The notes below the pieces were generated by a model. It was given only the letters and a program-made list of their open reading frames with translations. It ran no database searches and was not told the origin of the DNA. This document shows, in pieces, positions 32,117 through 43,029 of a stretch of DNA of 64,000 nt. The position numbers and the translations under genes were made by a program. The DNA is from Rhyacophila brunnea (lineage: Eukaryota > Arthropoda > Insecta > Trichoptera > Rhyacophilidae). Each line of letters starts with the position of its first letter. Positions within the stretch are counted from its first letter, which is position 1. Location of the stretch: the NCBI GenBank assembly GCA_022495005.1, contig JAGYXB010000825.1, forward strand, positions 868,001 through 932,000, read 5' to 3'.

Positions 32117-32834
32117 TACCATAAGCTTAGACAAAAATGTAACATGTATTGTGTTTGAGTTGATTATTAAGCTTTAATAATTATGAAAGCTCTCGTTATT
32201 AAAATAAAGTAGCACGTCCATGCTGCGACATAAATGTAGGTAGGTACAAGGTATCAATATCGTAATCGCTAAGCCGAGAGACGTTCACGTATTGCTAATC
32301 AAAAATATTTAATAAGCTTTCAAATTAAATACGTGTAATGGCTAATAACTGAATAATATATCTTAGCAACAACCTCGCAAGTAATACAATGACTTGGTCA
32401 GCATTTAAATTAAAATGAATTATTGCTAACTAAGAAAAGTTGTTTAATATTTCAACGGGACAAAAAGAGCAAGTACCTAGGCTCTTTGCAACATCAAAAT
32501 TTAGCTCAATCCCATTGTCATTTTGGATTACCTAACATTAATCTACAACTACATTATGAATATAGATGTTTTTTAATTGTGTAATATTTTAATTTAATAA
32601 TACTGCCACATTCCATAGAGCACAATATTAATTACAGAAGAAAATAAAACTAAAATATTAATATACTAAATCTCGGTTTCTAAATCTAAGGGTGAGCGCC
32701 CACACTATTTCAAGTTTGTAGCAGACTGCGGCAGACAGCGTTGGCTTGCGGTGAATTTGGTGGTTTTCAATCATAACAGTTAGATTTAAAAATATATCAT
32801 AAAAACATTATTGATGTAGGATTATCAAATTGCA
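32117..32834. other. Unrecognised interval
   Basis: No gene. A GC-richer patch at 32690-32760 (GGGTGAGCGCCCACACTATT) resembles a MITE end but its partner was not found. Confidence 0.35.
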
Positions 32835-33067
32835 CCCACGATGGCCGCGGGGCTTAAGCATCGGCCTATAACGCCGTGGGTCTCAGGCTCGAATCCTGGG
32901 TCTGGTAAGTACACGTCATATTGTTTTTCAATTTGTGTATGAGTGAGAGTATGGACCTAATAGGTTTAGCAAGTGGCTGACATCCATTTCTCGTAAAAAC
33001 AAAATCTGTTAATACAAACAGCCACTCTCTGGAGGACCATATGATCCTATTAGGATCGGACATGGTC
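32835..33067 (+). mobile_element. SINE1, full length
   Basis: Head CCCACGATGGCCGCGGGGCT, B-box-like GGCTCGAATCCTGGGTCTGG, body ATATTGTTTTTCAATTTGTG, then GATCCTATTAGGATCGGACA and GGTCG followed by a poly-A run. This is the best copy for defining the family's orientation. Confidence 0.9.
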
Positions 33068-33179
33068 GAAAAAAAAACTATAGATTTTTAAAACATCACG
33101 GCAGCCATTTTTTCTGATTCCAACGAAAACTGATATTTGTGTTCAGTATTGTTTGGCGAGGACGTGCATTATTGGGTCC

Positions 33180-33855
33180 CTTATTCTCATCAAAATGATG
33201 TTCTGATCTAATTAGCGATGGACAAAACATCGAGAGCGTCGACAGCTTCAAGTGCATGGGGGTACACATCACGGGAGATGGCATTTTGCAGAAAGAGCTC
33301 GCTATCCGAATGGGAATGGCTGGAGCAACATTCAACTCGATGCGAAATGTCTGGGACTCACGATTGTACTCGGTCAAAACCAAATGCCGCCTATTCGACG
33401 CTTGCATTCCGACGGTGCTGCTTTACGGTAGCGAATCATGGTACCTTACGAAGGCTCAGAGTAACCGTATTCTGAGCTTCGAAAACAGATGTTTGCGACG
33501 AATACTGGGTGTGCGGTGGGTATGACTTTAGGAGCAACAAGGAGATAAGAGAACGCACCAAGCAGCCTCTCATCACACTGAAAGTGAAGAGGCGACGTTG
33601 GACCTGGCTCGGCCACGTGCTGCGGATGCCAGAAGATAACTTTAACCTGGCTTGCCTGTTCTTCAAGCCGACCGGATTCCTGCGACCTGGAAGGCCACTA
33701 AATACAATCTACAGAGTGTATACGGCGCAGCTACGGGATGCTGGTTTGACCTGGAACAAAGCAAGAAGACTGGCGAGCGACAGGGATTCTTGGAGGCGCC
33801 GTGTGGTGTCCATATGCTCCAGCTAAGGAGCGGATATGGCCAAAGAAGAAGAAGA
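33180..33855 (+). pseudogene. LINE ORF2 C-terminal region, single frameshift
   Basis: From about 33205 the frame reads DGQNIESVDSFKCMGVHIT, then FDACIPTVLLYGSESWYLT and SFENRCLRRILGVRW. An extra G in 33518-33520 shifts the frame; it resumes YDFRSNKEIRERTKQPLIT, KRRRWTWLGHVLRMPED, LRDAGLTWNKARRLASDRDS and stops at 33824-33826. This is the usual order after the catalytic core (YLG / L.YGSE.W / RWTWLGHVLRM / GLTW..A..A.DR..W). An AAGAAGAAGAAG tail ends it at 33855. Confidence 0.8.
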
Positions 33856-34307
33856 TTGTTTGGCGAATCATCATGAAAGATACACAGCTGTACAGCGCAG
33901 TCAAAATAATCGACCAACAAAGCTTACTATTCGTAATTCAATTTGAAAATTCTAGTCACACGATAATGTTTGTGATGTTAAAAATCCAACCTGTTAATAA
34001 CGTAAATATCTATATTGTGAATCAAAGTGTGGATGATAATCCAGAACAATCAATTACACCTCGTTCTCAAGAACTTTGACTTTCTTATGGCACTGCATGG
34101 AATATTCTTCATAAAGATTTGTATTTAAAGGCGTATAAATACAGTTAACACAAGAACTTAAACCGAATGACCATTTGATGTTTTACTTATTGGGCTTTAG
34201 ACTTTAGAGCAATTTGAAACAGACCCATTATTTCATGCATCAGTTGTTTATTCTCCCAAGGTGCAGAACCAACATGCCACTGGTAATGCCAATTCTTTTC
34301 TTTCTTT

Positions 34308-34533
34308 CGACCATGTCCGATCCTAATAGGATCATATGGAACTCCACAGAGGTTTGTTTTAACAGATTTTATTTTTACGAGAAATGGATGTCAGCCACTT
34401 GCTCAACCTATTAGGTCCATACTCTGACGCATACACACATTGAAAAACAATATGCGTACTTGCCAGACACAGGCTTCGAACCTGGGACCCTCGAGTCTAT
34501 AGGCCGGCGTTTAAGCCACGCGGCCATCGTGGG
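34308..34533 (-). mobile_element. SINE1 inside the mariner pseudogene
   Basis: Near full length, CGACCATGTCCGATCCTAAT to GCCACGCGGCCATCGTGGG, with B-box GGTTCGAAGCC on the minus strand. A short deletion removes part of CAGAGTGGAGG. Confidence 0.85.
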
Positions 34534-34547
34534 TGTCTATTACTATT

Positions 34548-34625
34548 TTACAACGTTTTTATTAGGTCGTATTCTTGTTTGTCCGGTGGTTGTTTGTCCA
34601 GTACAAATCTTGCAATCGATTTTTC
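34548..34625 (+). mobile_element. MITE A copy h (5' end only)
   Basis: TTTTACAACGTTTTTATTAG then TCCGGTGGTTGTTTGTCCAG and TTGCAATCGATTTTT; the rest is replaced by the LINE tail. Confidence 0.85.
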
Positions 34626-34995
34626 CATTGCCAATTGGGAGGGCGATAACTATTTTCAACGAAATTGCTTTGGGTGTTGATATATTCCACCTACGTGAGG
34701 ACGAGTATAGGTGGACGTTGTTTTATAAATTCTTAAAATAGGGTCTGCTTAACTCATCCGGTGTACTTCCTTGTACCAATCTAATTTATATTTTTTGTAT
34801 GTACACATTTCTAATTTTTAATAACTTACTATATAATAATATGTCTATTCTGATCTATCTCTTATTTATGTAATACTGTTTTATATTTTTTTGTTTATAA
34901 ATGTCGTGTTGTGAACGTCTTAAACTTATAATTTGTAATGTCCACAATATGTCCAAAAATAAATAAATTGAATTGAAAATTGAATTGAATGAAAA
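34626..34995 (+). pseudogene. CR1/jockey-type LINE 3' end (copy 4)
   Basis: PIGRAITIFNEIALGVDIFH then FYKFLK and a stop at 34739-34741 corresponds to the R..N.LP.DI..F…FK tail. The UTR carries AATGTCGTGTTGTGAACGTC and CCACAATATGTCCAAAAATA and ends in an AAATTGAATTGAATG-type microsatellite, typical of CR1/L2-like 3' ends. Confidence 0.55.
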
Positions 34996-35162
34996 ACTCA
35001 TCTTCAGTAAATAAGTACAATCGGTGAATTTGGAGGAATAAAAAATCCACATGCTATTCTTGAAACACCTTTACATCCACAAAATTAACAGTCTGGTGTG
35101 GTTTATAGTCTGAAGTGTATTTGGACCGTATTTTTTTTTAAACGAAAATGGCAATGCATTTA

Positions 35163-35590
35163 GGGCTTGCGCAGACAGAGCGCGGTCAGGCGGTCTGCGT
35201 TCCGCGTTCGGAGTTCGGCGTTCTTTGTACTGTATGGACTTCATACTGTATGGGTACACAGCCGGTGGTCAGACCGCGCCGGTCAATTGGAACGCTACAG
35301 TTCTGGAGTTCTATGCCCGGAATTACAAAGAACGCCGTACCTCCGCTGAGCAGTCACACAACATAGAGCGAAACCACACGGGGGAGTGAGTACGCAACAG
35401 CGGTGCTTTCTCACTTCCACTCGCAGTCGGAATATAGCGGTCAAGCATTATGCAGCGCTTGTGTCAGTACAACGTTTGTAAACAAATGGAACGCTTATTG
35501 TTGACCGCTACCTGTCTGCTGTCCCTGAACGTTAGCGGTCAACGGTCGGTTGAACGCAGAACTCCGACCGCTCTCTGTCTGCGCAAGCCC
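35163..35590. mobile_element. Harbinger-like MITE with TTA TSD inside mariner pseudogene
   Basis: TIRs GGGCTTGCGCAGACAGAGCG and (reversed) GGGCTTGCGCAGACAGAGAG differ at one position over 20 bp; homology extends inward with GGTC and TCTGCGTTC. TTA is duplicated (35160-35162 and 35591-35593). Removing it and one TTA rejoins ENGNA to TVNGERYRN in one frame. The interior is strikingly GC-rich and has repeated GGTCAGACCG-type strings. Frames inside it are not genes. Confidence 0.8.
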
Positions 35591-35789
35591 TTACTGTCAA
35601 TGGAGAACGCTACAGAAACATGATTACTGATTTTTTTTCTGGCATGAATTAGATGGTATTGATCTGAACATTATGTAGTTCCAACAAGATGATGCAATAT
35701 GCCACACAGCTCATGTCAAAATCAACTTATTGTGAAAAAAAATCGGAATTTATCTCTTATTTGATAACCTTTATAATATCAGTGAGCCA

Positions 35790-36309
35790 ATGACCAAACA
35801 TGCAAACTATTCCTATTATAATTTCTCATAATTTAAAATGTGTTATTTTTAGAATGTTGTATTTTATTAGTTTGCTTTATGTAAGTATTAAAAAATTATA
35901 TCATTTAACTTTTTGTACTAATATATATTTTGTGTAGCTGTTAACAATCACCCTTTACGTGAATGGAACGGGTTCTAGTCGTTATTAAAAGCTTGTGAAA
36001 TAAGTCATCTGACAACCTAAGCCCGATAAAATTCTACAGAAATTTATGGATGTGGTGGTCCTCCAAGAAAGGGAGCTGAAATTTTGTATTTGATTTTATA
36101 CTTGATATTTTTTCTAGTGAGTAGGTACTATAATAATTATGTGTGTGGCTGTCAACGGATCCGTGTGAACTGAGACAGACGAATAGTTCTCAACGTAATA
36201 CCATTTATTTATTTAATGGTTCACAGGCCGTCAGCAGTTTTGAATAATGCTGTCAGCGAGAAAGGCGGAAAATTAGTTTATTATATTAAAATGATTTTCT
36301 CACCATAAT
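35790..36309. other. Unrecognised interval
   Basis: No gene or recognised repeat is seen. Confidence 0.35.
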
Positions 36310-36561
36310 CTTAGGATATTCCCTGGTTCGCTTGGGTATAATAAATGACCCTGGGTGCCGGTGCGGAAGTGAGACTGAGGATGTTAACCACGTTGTTTGG
36401 CAATGTTCTCTATATGATACCCAGAGACAGCGGCTTCTTAAAGATTTACGTAAACAAAAGTACCAATTGCCACTGGATCATGCGATATTTTTGGCTCGGC
36501 CGAATATCAAGGCGTTCCAGTGTGTCCAAATGTTTCTGAGTGAGTGTGGCCTACAAGTTTA
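36310..36561 (+). pseudogene. Jockey/R1-type LINE ORF2 C-terminal cysteine motif
   Basis: The frame reads GIINDPGCRCGSETEDVNHV then WQCSLYDTQRQRLLKDLRKQ and FLSECGLQV before a stop at 36559-36561. C.CG..ED..H…C…R..L…L is the C-terminal cysteine motif of jockey/R1/I-type LINEs. The reverse-transcriptase domain is missing. An AT-rich 3' UTR follows. Confidence 0.65.
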
Positions 36562-37091
36562 AACTGTTTTTGTTCTTTTTCTTTTTTTTCCTCTCCTGTA
36601 AATTTGTATTGTAATAACTGTATGAGTAATTATTGTAATAGTATGTATTAATAGTGTTAAAAATTAAAGCTAAATAAGACTCAATTGTGACTTCGGAGCT
36701 TAATAATAAAAAAAACTTGGGATATTTGTGTGAGCATTTATTTTAATCATGTTGGGTTAAATAAAAAGTCTAGAACAATCAAACAAATAGCCCACTCTAA
36801 TATTATCACTCGATATTTTCACTTCGTAAACTCACTCCACATTATATCTTGCTAGAGAACTATTACTATATATTACCCCCTTGTTATCTTTTGTCATGTA
36901 TCACTGTTCTTCTGTAAAACTCGCAAATAAACACGCAATCTACATCATCCTCCATCGCTCACACCTACTGCCAAATTGGTGATTTCAACTACATCCAACG
37001 TCTCAAAATGTGTGTTATTATTATAATACTGTAGTGATATACGTACTTAAATATTTAATTACCTATGAACTTATTTTTGTATTATAACTGA
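36562..37091. other. Interval with an LTR-like 3' end
   Basis: 36860-36985 contains CTCGCAAATAAACACGCAAT (polyadenylation-like) and later CTACTGCCAAATTGGTGATT. TTGGTGATTTC after such a stretch resembles the LTR/primer-site junction of BEL/Pao or gypsy elements. No second LTR or coding part is present. Confidence 0.25.
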
Positions 37092-37601
37092 CAGTGGCGA
37101 AGAGTGGAGGTAGGCTGTTAAGATCCACCATAAATAGTGCACACTAAACTTTCAGTCATACGTATTTGTTTTCATTAAAATAATACTACAATTTACAGAT
37201 GGTGTTGGTTAGTTTATAAAATATTCATCCATTTATAAAATATCCAAAATTATGCTATGAAGTCATATAATATAATTTATGATATTTTATTATAGATAGA
37301 ATAATATTTTTTATCTATTATTGTTTGGTTTAGGCAGGGGTTAATGAATTCAAACAAATTAACCACAACGTATGTAATTTATGTATTCCTAACTCAACTA
37401 TAACAAATAAGTCTGAATGAAGAGGTGTGTACAATTTTGTCCGATCGCCCGAAGTATACCAAAACTACTATGGTTTGGTTTAGCCAGGGTTTAATTTATT
37501 TTTAAAAACTAACCAACACCATATGCAAGTCGCAGTCTTGGTCCAATGAAAACAAATACGTATGACTAACAAAGTTTAATGTGCACTATCCTTCGCCACT
37601 G
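37092..37601. mobile_element. hAT-like element H with inverted ends
   Basis: Left end CAGTGGCGAAGAGTGGAGGT and right end (reversed) CAGTGGCGAAGGATAGTGCA. TGCACACTAAACTTT…AGTCATACGTATTTGTTT follows on the left and its reverse on the right, giving TIRs of over 100 bp with drift. Flanks ATAACTGA and GTAACTAC share TAACT, a weak duplication. No transposase is seen. Confidence 0.6.
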
Positions 37602-38367
37602 GTAACTACTACAACGTTTCTCTAAGCGGACGATACCGGTTCTGATATTAATATATGGATTAAGTACCTACTGTAAATTTCGTTATGTTCCAGTTTAAAT
37701 AATATGAACAGGTTCGTTCGATGACGCGCTGCCCAATGAAGGTTTTTCCAAATCATTCGAGTTCTCAGTAAATGCATCGGTGACGATTGAAATCGTGTTT
37801 GTTCGAATGGTTCGTGTATCGTGCAGGTTCAATAAAGCAACGCAAAGTGGAATAGACCAGCGAATGCACAGGTGTGCAGACCCGCCCACTGCAGAGCCCA
37901 GCGTTCTACGAGGCTCACTCTATTGGCCCACATTCAAGTGCCGCCGACATCTCATAGTAACGCTACCACTGCGAATGCCGCGCACGACAAACGGGCCGAC
38001 GGTGAGGATCAATATCGAACACACTAAATAAACAAATATGGTTCAACAGTTAGTACAGTTCCGTTTTGCAAATTTTGTCACTTAAGTTAATACGGTTTCC
38101 AAGTAGTATTTTCATCTTGAATACTTGCTCAAGTGGGTGAGACCCTACCTCTATGGTGAGACCCAAAGTACCTACTAACGGATTTTGAGACTCCATACGA
38201 TAAAAAAATAACAAAAAAACCATTTTGTATTGCTTTAATTTTGTATAAATTATGCAAAGATGGTTTAATTGAAACTGTCTCCGTTGTTTACAAATCACAA
38301 TACATAAGTACATACAGCAGTTAGTAGGTACACCTCACAATTTAGTATGTATTTGGAAAAAATCCTT
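37602..38367. other. Unrecognised interval including a GC-richer patch
   Basis: 37690-38010 is notably GC-rich and has overlapping 64- and 83-codon frames on opposite strands, neither with a recognisable domain. It could be an exon, a CpG-type regulatory patch or an unknown repeat; the sequence alone does not decide. Confidence 0.25.
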
Positions 38368-38600
38368 TTTTCTTTTGACCATGTCCGATCCTAATAGGAT
38401 CATAATATGGGCCTCCACAGAGTGAACGTTTGTATTAACAGATTTTTTTACGAGAAATTGATATAAGCCGCTTGTTCAACTTATTATATATTCACAGGTC
38501 TGGAAAATTCACACGTTGTTTTCTGATGTGTGTTTGGAGCCAGAGCGTAGACTTGAGCGAGTTGCCAACATCCATTTCTCGTAAAATACATATAAATATG
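38368..38600. mobile_element. Two SINE1 3' fragments facing each other
   Basis: 38368-38470 is a minus-strand copy (ACCATGTCCGATCCTAATAG, ACGAGAAATTGATATAAGCC). 38545-38600 (GAGCGAGTTGCCAACATCCA then TTTCTCGTAAAATAC, CCTCTTCACGGGGCGCTCC) looks like a decayed plus-strand piece. Confidence 0.6.
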
Positions 38601-38660
38601 CTAAAAAACCTCTTCACGGGGCGCTCCTGACCCACACTGGATTATAGAGCTAATTTTTTT

Positions 38661-39068
38661 CGACCATGTCCGGATCCTAATAGGATCATATGGGCCTCCA
38701 CAGAATAGAGGTTTGTATTAACAGATTTTTTTACGAGAAATTGATGTCAGCCACTTGCTCAAGTGGTGCAGTGCGTAAGGCGCTTGCCTTCCACCCGAGA
38801 GTTCCTGGGTTCGATTCCCGGTCAGAACACACGATATTTATGTGTTTTTCTCAAAGCCTGGGTATTTGTGATTGTTCAAAATTACTAACAGCCACCTTGT
38901 ACGAAAAAGCAAGGACATGGTTATTAATAATTCTAAAAAAAAACCTATTCGTTCCATACTCTGACTCCAACACAAATTGAAAAACAATGTATTATTTGCC
39001 AGACCCAAGATTCGAACCCGGGACACACGATAATGTAAGCCGATGCTTAAGCCGCTCGGCCATCGTGG
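38661..39068 (-). mobile_element. SINE1 interrupted by SINE2
   Basis: Left part CGACCATGTCCGGATCCTAA … CACTTGCTCAA (38661-38762); right part CCTATTCGTTCCATACTCTG … GCTCGGCCATCGTGG (38944-39068), with B-box GGTTCGAATC (minus strand) slightly altered. Joining the parts gives the ordinary SINE1 order. Confidence 0.85.
38763..38943 (+). mobile_element. SINE2 (tRNA-derived) inserted in SINE1
   Basis: GTGGTGCAGTGCGTAAGGCG (A-box side), CTTGCCTTCCACCCGAGAG (anticodon region) and GGGTTCGATTCCCGGTC (B-box arm) form a clear tRNA-like head. An unrelated body and a poly-A tail (AATTCTAAAAAAAAA) follow. Pol III transcription is the expected mode. I see no clear target duplication. A diverged relative may be at 48748-48818 (minus). 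Confidence 0.75.
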
Positions 39069-39398
39069 ATGTATATTTATCCAAAACGTTTGACCCAATT
39101 TCTCTCTCTAAACAACGCATGACCTACCAACTCTCAGATGACGTTACTGGTTTTATATATTATTTTATATATTAATTTACAGAATTGTCAATGAAGAAAT
39201 TTTGTTATGCTTTGGGTAACACTTTGACACCCAGTTTGTGAGAAATACGCATTTTAACGCTTTTTAAATTTCGATTTAATTTTTTAATAACTGCGTGATG
39301 GAGGCTCTTTTTAAAATTTTCTGACGGGTCAGTAGCTACATTTGCGTCAAAGACACGCACCGCTGGATCTACACGAGTTAAACATTTAAGTAGATACC
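39069..39398. other. Unrecognised interval
   Basis: No gene or recognised repeat is seen. Confidence 0.35.
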
Positions 39399-40447
39399 AA
39401 GGAACTCAGAAATAATGGGAACTAAAATATCTAACGGGTGTGGAGTAACAGGCAACCGACCTTGAATGTGGAAGAATATGGGATAAACTTAAACACGTGT
39501 CAAGAATACGCTTGTCCTACGTTACGTTCTGACAACTGCTCTCGGTTTATGCACTGACGCACATTCAATATTGGTGTATTTTAAGGTTGCAACACTCACT
39601 ATTGCACGTTTATGATGTGTGATTCATTTCGTATGAAACTCACACATTCCAAGCCCTGCGTCGAAATTTAGTGTATGGGGCATCGCCTATCTAAATTGTA
39701 TTTATTATACTATTCTGTGGGCAATACTTATAGTAATATACACTAGTGGCGAAGGGTGAAGGTAGGCTGTTAAGATCCGACATAAATAGTGCACATTAAG
39801 CTTTGTTAGTCATATATATTTGTTTTTATTTAACTATCACTACAATTTACAGATGGTGTTGGTTAGTTTTAAAAAATCAATGAAACCCTGCCTAAACCGA
39901 ACCATAATAGTTTTGGTATATTTTGAGCGATCCGACAAAATTGTGCACACTAAGGTTGAAACACACTATTGCACGTCTATAATGTGTGGTTCATTTTCCT
40001 ACGACACTCACACATTCAAAACCCTACGTCAAAATATTGTGTATTGGGGTATAATAGCCTATCGGAATTATATTTATTATACTGTTCTGTGGGTAATACT
40101 TATAGTAATATACACCAGTGGCGAAGGGTGGAAGTAGGCTGTTAAGATCCGACATAAATAGTGCACATTAAGCTTTCATACATATTTGTTTTTATTGAAC
40201 TAACACTACAATTTACAGGTGGTGCTGGTTAGTTTTAAAAAATCAATGAAACCCTGCCTAAACCGAACCATAATAATTTTGGTATATTTTGGGCGATCCG
40301 ACAAGGTTGAAACACTCTATTGCACGTCTATAATATGTGGTTCATTTCGTATGACACTCACACATTCAAAACCCTGCGTCACAATATAGTGTATGAGCTA
40401 TAGGTATAGCATATCGGAATTCTATTTATTAATCTGTTCTGTGGTAG
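39399..40447 (+). repeat. Repeat G and H tandem duplication (372-bp period)
   Basis: Order: G (39399-39728), H (39729-39950), G end (39950-40100), H (40101-40310), G end (40310-40447). TATAGTAATATACAC.AGTG begins H at 39729 and 40101, giving the 372-bp period. The 105-codon frame at 39820-40137 spans the junction of H and G and is not conserved in the second unit. Confidence 0.85.
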
Positions 40448-41145
40448 AGACACATCAATTATTTTTATAGACTCGATCATGGCTACCACAATTTACAGAT
40501 TTAAAATCGATTTATATGCCATCAAGACACCGAAGCCATGGTCTTCTCACATTCCATTTTACTTGAGAGCCATTAAACGTTTTGTCGGTGCTTGTCCATT
40601 GTGCGTGTCACGTGGCTGGTCCATTGCAGGCCTTGGATTTCGATGAATCTGTTGACGTCATAGTCGGTTCCTTTTCTTAGTAAAATTATATGCATTGTTA
40701 GATTATAATTTTACCTCAGTATATTTTATATATTGCCAACAACAAAAATGACAATTATTGAGGAAAAAAATATTTATAATTTATAATTAATTTACTATAA
40801 TATTTCATATTAATAAGTCTGATATAATCATATATAAATGATTAAGATTAGCAAAAGAAAAACGTTAATCGCACAAACAAAGTTGACTACAATCAGCAAT
40901 GACAAGAAAATGACAAAAGAATAATATATTTTATTATCATTTGAAGGTTATGGGCATTGAATTTCTAAGAATCATATTTTAAAAATACAATAATCACACA
41001 AATTTATTTTCAAAATTATGTCAGCGACATATTGTTGATTTTTATAATAGATCTTTGTAGCTCCGGGGTATACAATAAAGAATATTTTACTAAATTTAAT
41101 GTAAACTTGTTTATTGACGTTTGTTTTAGGTACCTAATGAAAAAT
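40448..41145. other. Unrecognised interval with a 55-codon frame
   Basis: ATG 40479 opens a 55-codon frame (MATTIYRFKIDLYAIKTPKP…) ending at 40646. I recognise no family and see no splice or promoter context, so it is not called a gene. Confidence 0.25.
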
Positions 41146-41592
41146 AATAATTACAAGATAAAAATAACTTTTATGTACAACGTTTTTAAATTTTCTGTTG
41201 AATGATATAAACTTGACTTGACTAGCTTAATCAAAAAAAATTGTACTTGATAGAAATAATACTGAAATGTCATTTTGAGATGTCATATTGATTTCCTTAT
41301 TAACGCATGTATATATTATTAATTAGTTGCTAGGACCCCAGACCCCTAGCAACCAATAATGGTGTCGAAATAACTTTTCATACAACACAGAATTAACTGA
41401 AAATGAATTCAATTCTACTTAAAGATGGCTAAAAGTATTAAAAAAATGCATTGGCATCGTGTTTTGATATATTCTAAAAGTTTCAAATGTCTAGCTAGTC
41501 GGGACGTTAGTTAAAAGTCGATTGCAAGATTTGTACCGGACAAAGAACCACCGGATAAATAAGAATACGAGCTAAGAAAAACGTTGTAAAAT
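41146..41592 (-). mobile_element. MITE A copy i
   Basis: AATAATTACAAGATAAAAAT to AAAAACGTTGTAAAATGTGG; contains TTGACTTGACTAGCTTAATC and TAGGACCCCAGACCCCTAGC. It is the reverse-orientation match to copy j at 61799. Confidence 0.9.
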
Positions 41593-42677
41593 GTGGTCGT
41601 GGCACTAAATAGTTTTAACTATAGATCCACAAGTATTAGTTGTCCGTTGAGTGAGGGCGCCACATGCTAACATTTGACATATCATTCAACACTTTTTTAT
41701 ACTGTGAAGTGCTTAGTCCTAAATTCGAACACCGGACGATTTATGATGGTAAATCTATCGAAATGCTCGAAGAACAATGTGTCATCCGGTTTCATTTCTA
41801 TTCCGTCATAATTATATTAGTTGAAGAAATGTTTACGCCCATACTGTATACGTACTAACAAAGCCAACAGGTGTCATCCCCTAATGATCTATAGAGATAT
41901 AGAATTGCAAATGAAATATTTATTTTCCATAGTGTCAAATTATTATAACTCGGTAAGGAGCTGACTTCAATAATAAATTCCGCATATCCTTTTTTCACTT
42001 AATCAGTCATCCATTGACCCAAACGCCAAATAATAGCTGACTCGATTATTTCAATAAAAGAATATTATTTTGATTGTATAAATAGCGAATAATAATTCAT
42101 CGGAAATGTTACTCGAATCTAAGTAGTTGTTCCGTTACTATCTCAGTCTATGTACTGTCAGTTTATTTATATTATTGTACCGATTGTACCCTTGTACGCA
42201 TGTAACCATTAATAAACTCTCACTCCTGCATCCATCCACGACTTCTTCATCATTACCTTCAACACATTCACCTACAACCTACAACACGTCGACGACTTTC
42301 ACAATGGTAACTCACATCAAACCCCACAGATCTAATTCCATGGAACCCTAAAGAGGCCGGATTCATTATCTGGCAGACTCATAGAAATATGAGCGTCGTT
42401 GACTACGATTCAGCAATTTTCAAGTTAAAAATTTAATTATTCGTTGTTTATAATAATATTCAAATTTTGTTTCATACCGCAATGTGTTAAGACAGTTTTA
42501 TTTTTTTGGCGCGATTGAGTCACATGATCCGATTCGTTGCCGATTAGCTGCAGCGAGATGCTCTATGTCTATTTTAAGATGAGTGCATTTTTAGCGCTCG
42601 CACAGAATATGAGCCACGTCAACGCATTTGTTTTAAAATTTCTACAAAAGACAGAGCTTGCGCGGATACGAAACCAG
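41593..42677. other. Interval with a weak LTR-like segment
   Basis: 42120-42310 (CATTAATAAACTCTCACTCC, then C-rich TTCATCATTACCTTCAACAC) has the look of an LTR 3' region but no partner, TSD or coding sequence is present. The frames at 41664, 42127 and 42537 are unsupported. Confidence 0.2.
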
Positions 42678-42853
42678 TACAGACCTACAAACTTATCTGG
42701 AGAATGGGCAAAAATAGAACTACGAACTGCCGTAGGACGCTATATTGAAAAACGTCATTTGAATGTCAGATTTTGCCGGTTACGAGTCGTGATAGGTTAG
42801 TTTTCGACAGTGGCTCCCCCAATTCATTCTCCAGATAAGTTTGTAGGTCTGTA
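42678..42853. mobile_element. Small hairpin element with perfect 29-bp TIRs
   Basis: TACAGACCTACAAACTTATC..GAGAATG at 42678-42706 is repeated inverted without mismatch at 42825-42853. The 176-bp unit has no coding capacity. No duplication longer than a few bases is visible at the flanks. Confidence 0.75.
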
Positions 42854-43029
42854 AGTAACACGTTTTATTTTTTTCATCCACCCGTTTTTTTGCAGTGCGG
42901 CTCAGGTCTTGTAATGTCATGCAAAAGTTATAATGTAAGTCATATACTATTTATTTTCAGCAAATAAATCTCACCGTTTTCTAAGCAACCATACGTATTT
43001 TTATCATCCAAAGTACATAAACAACGATA

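Larger units (their letters stand above)
33935..35780 (+). pseudogene. Mariner-type (Tc1/mariner superfamily) transposase pseudogene, four insertions
   Basis: Pieces in order are SSHTIMFVML (~33953), DDNPEQSITPRSQEL (~34033), SYGTAWNILHKDLYLKAYK (~34082), LTQELKPNDH (~34146) and EQFETDPLFH (~34206). After insertions come GEFGGIKNPHAILETPLHPQ (35023-35082), VWCG (~35092), ENGNA (35146-35160), VNGERYRNMITDFF (~35597) and FQQDDAICHTAHV (~35679). These follow the HTH, linker and catalytic order of mariner-type transposases (RSQELG.S.GT…L.AYK…W…NP…E.P.HP…VTVWC…QQDGA.CHTA). Several stops and frameshifts exist. It is broken by SINE1, MITE A, a LINE tail and a Harbinger-like MITE. Confidence 0.8.

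Noticed and set aside
35148..35366. Overlapping frames in a GC-rich block as a gene or CpG island
   Set aside because: They lie entirely inside a Harbinger-like MITE with TTA duplications.
37695..38031. Opposing 64- and 83-codon frames in a GC-richer patch as a gene
   Set aside because: No domain, no splice context and frames on both strands; kept only as an unrecognised interval.
38763..38835. Functional tRNA gene
   Set aside because: The tRNA-like part is the head of a SINE with a body and A-tail, inserted in another SINE.
39729..40447. CRISPR-like array
   Set aside because: Two 372-bp units of transposon pieces; no short regular repeats and spacers, and the DNA is eukaryotic in character.
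40479..40646. 55-codon frame beginning MATTIYRFK
   Set aside because: Short, unrecognised and unsupported by any neighbouring signal.
42120..42310. LTR with primer-binding site
   Set aside because: No partner LTR, no gag/pol sequence and no convincing tRNA complement.
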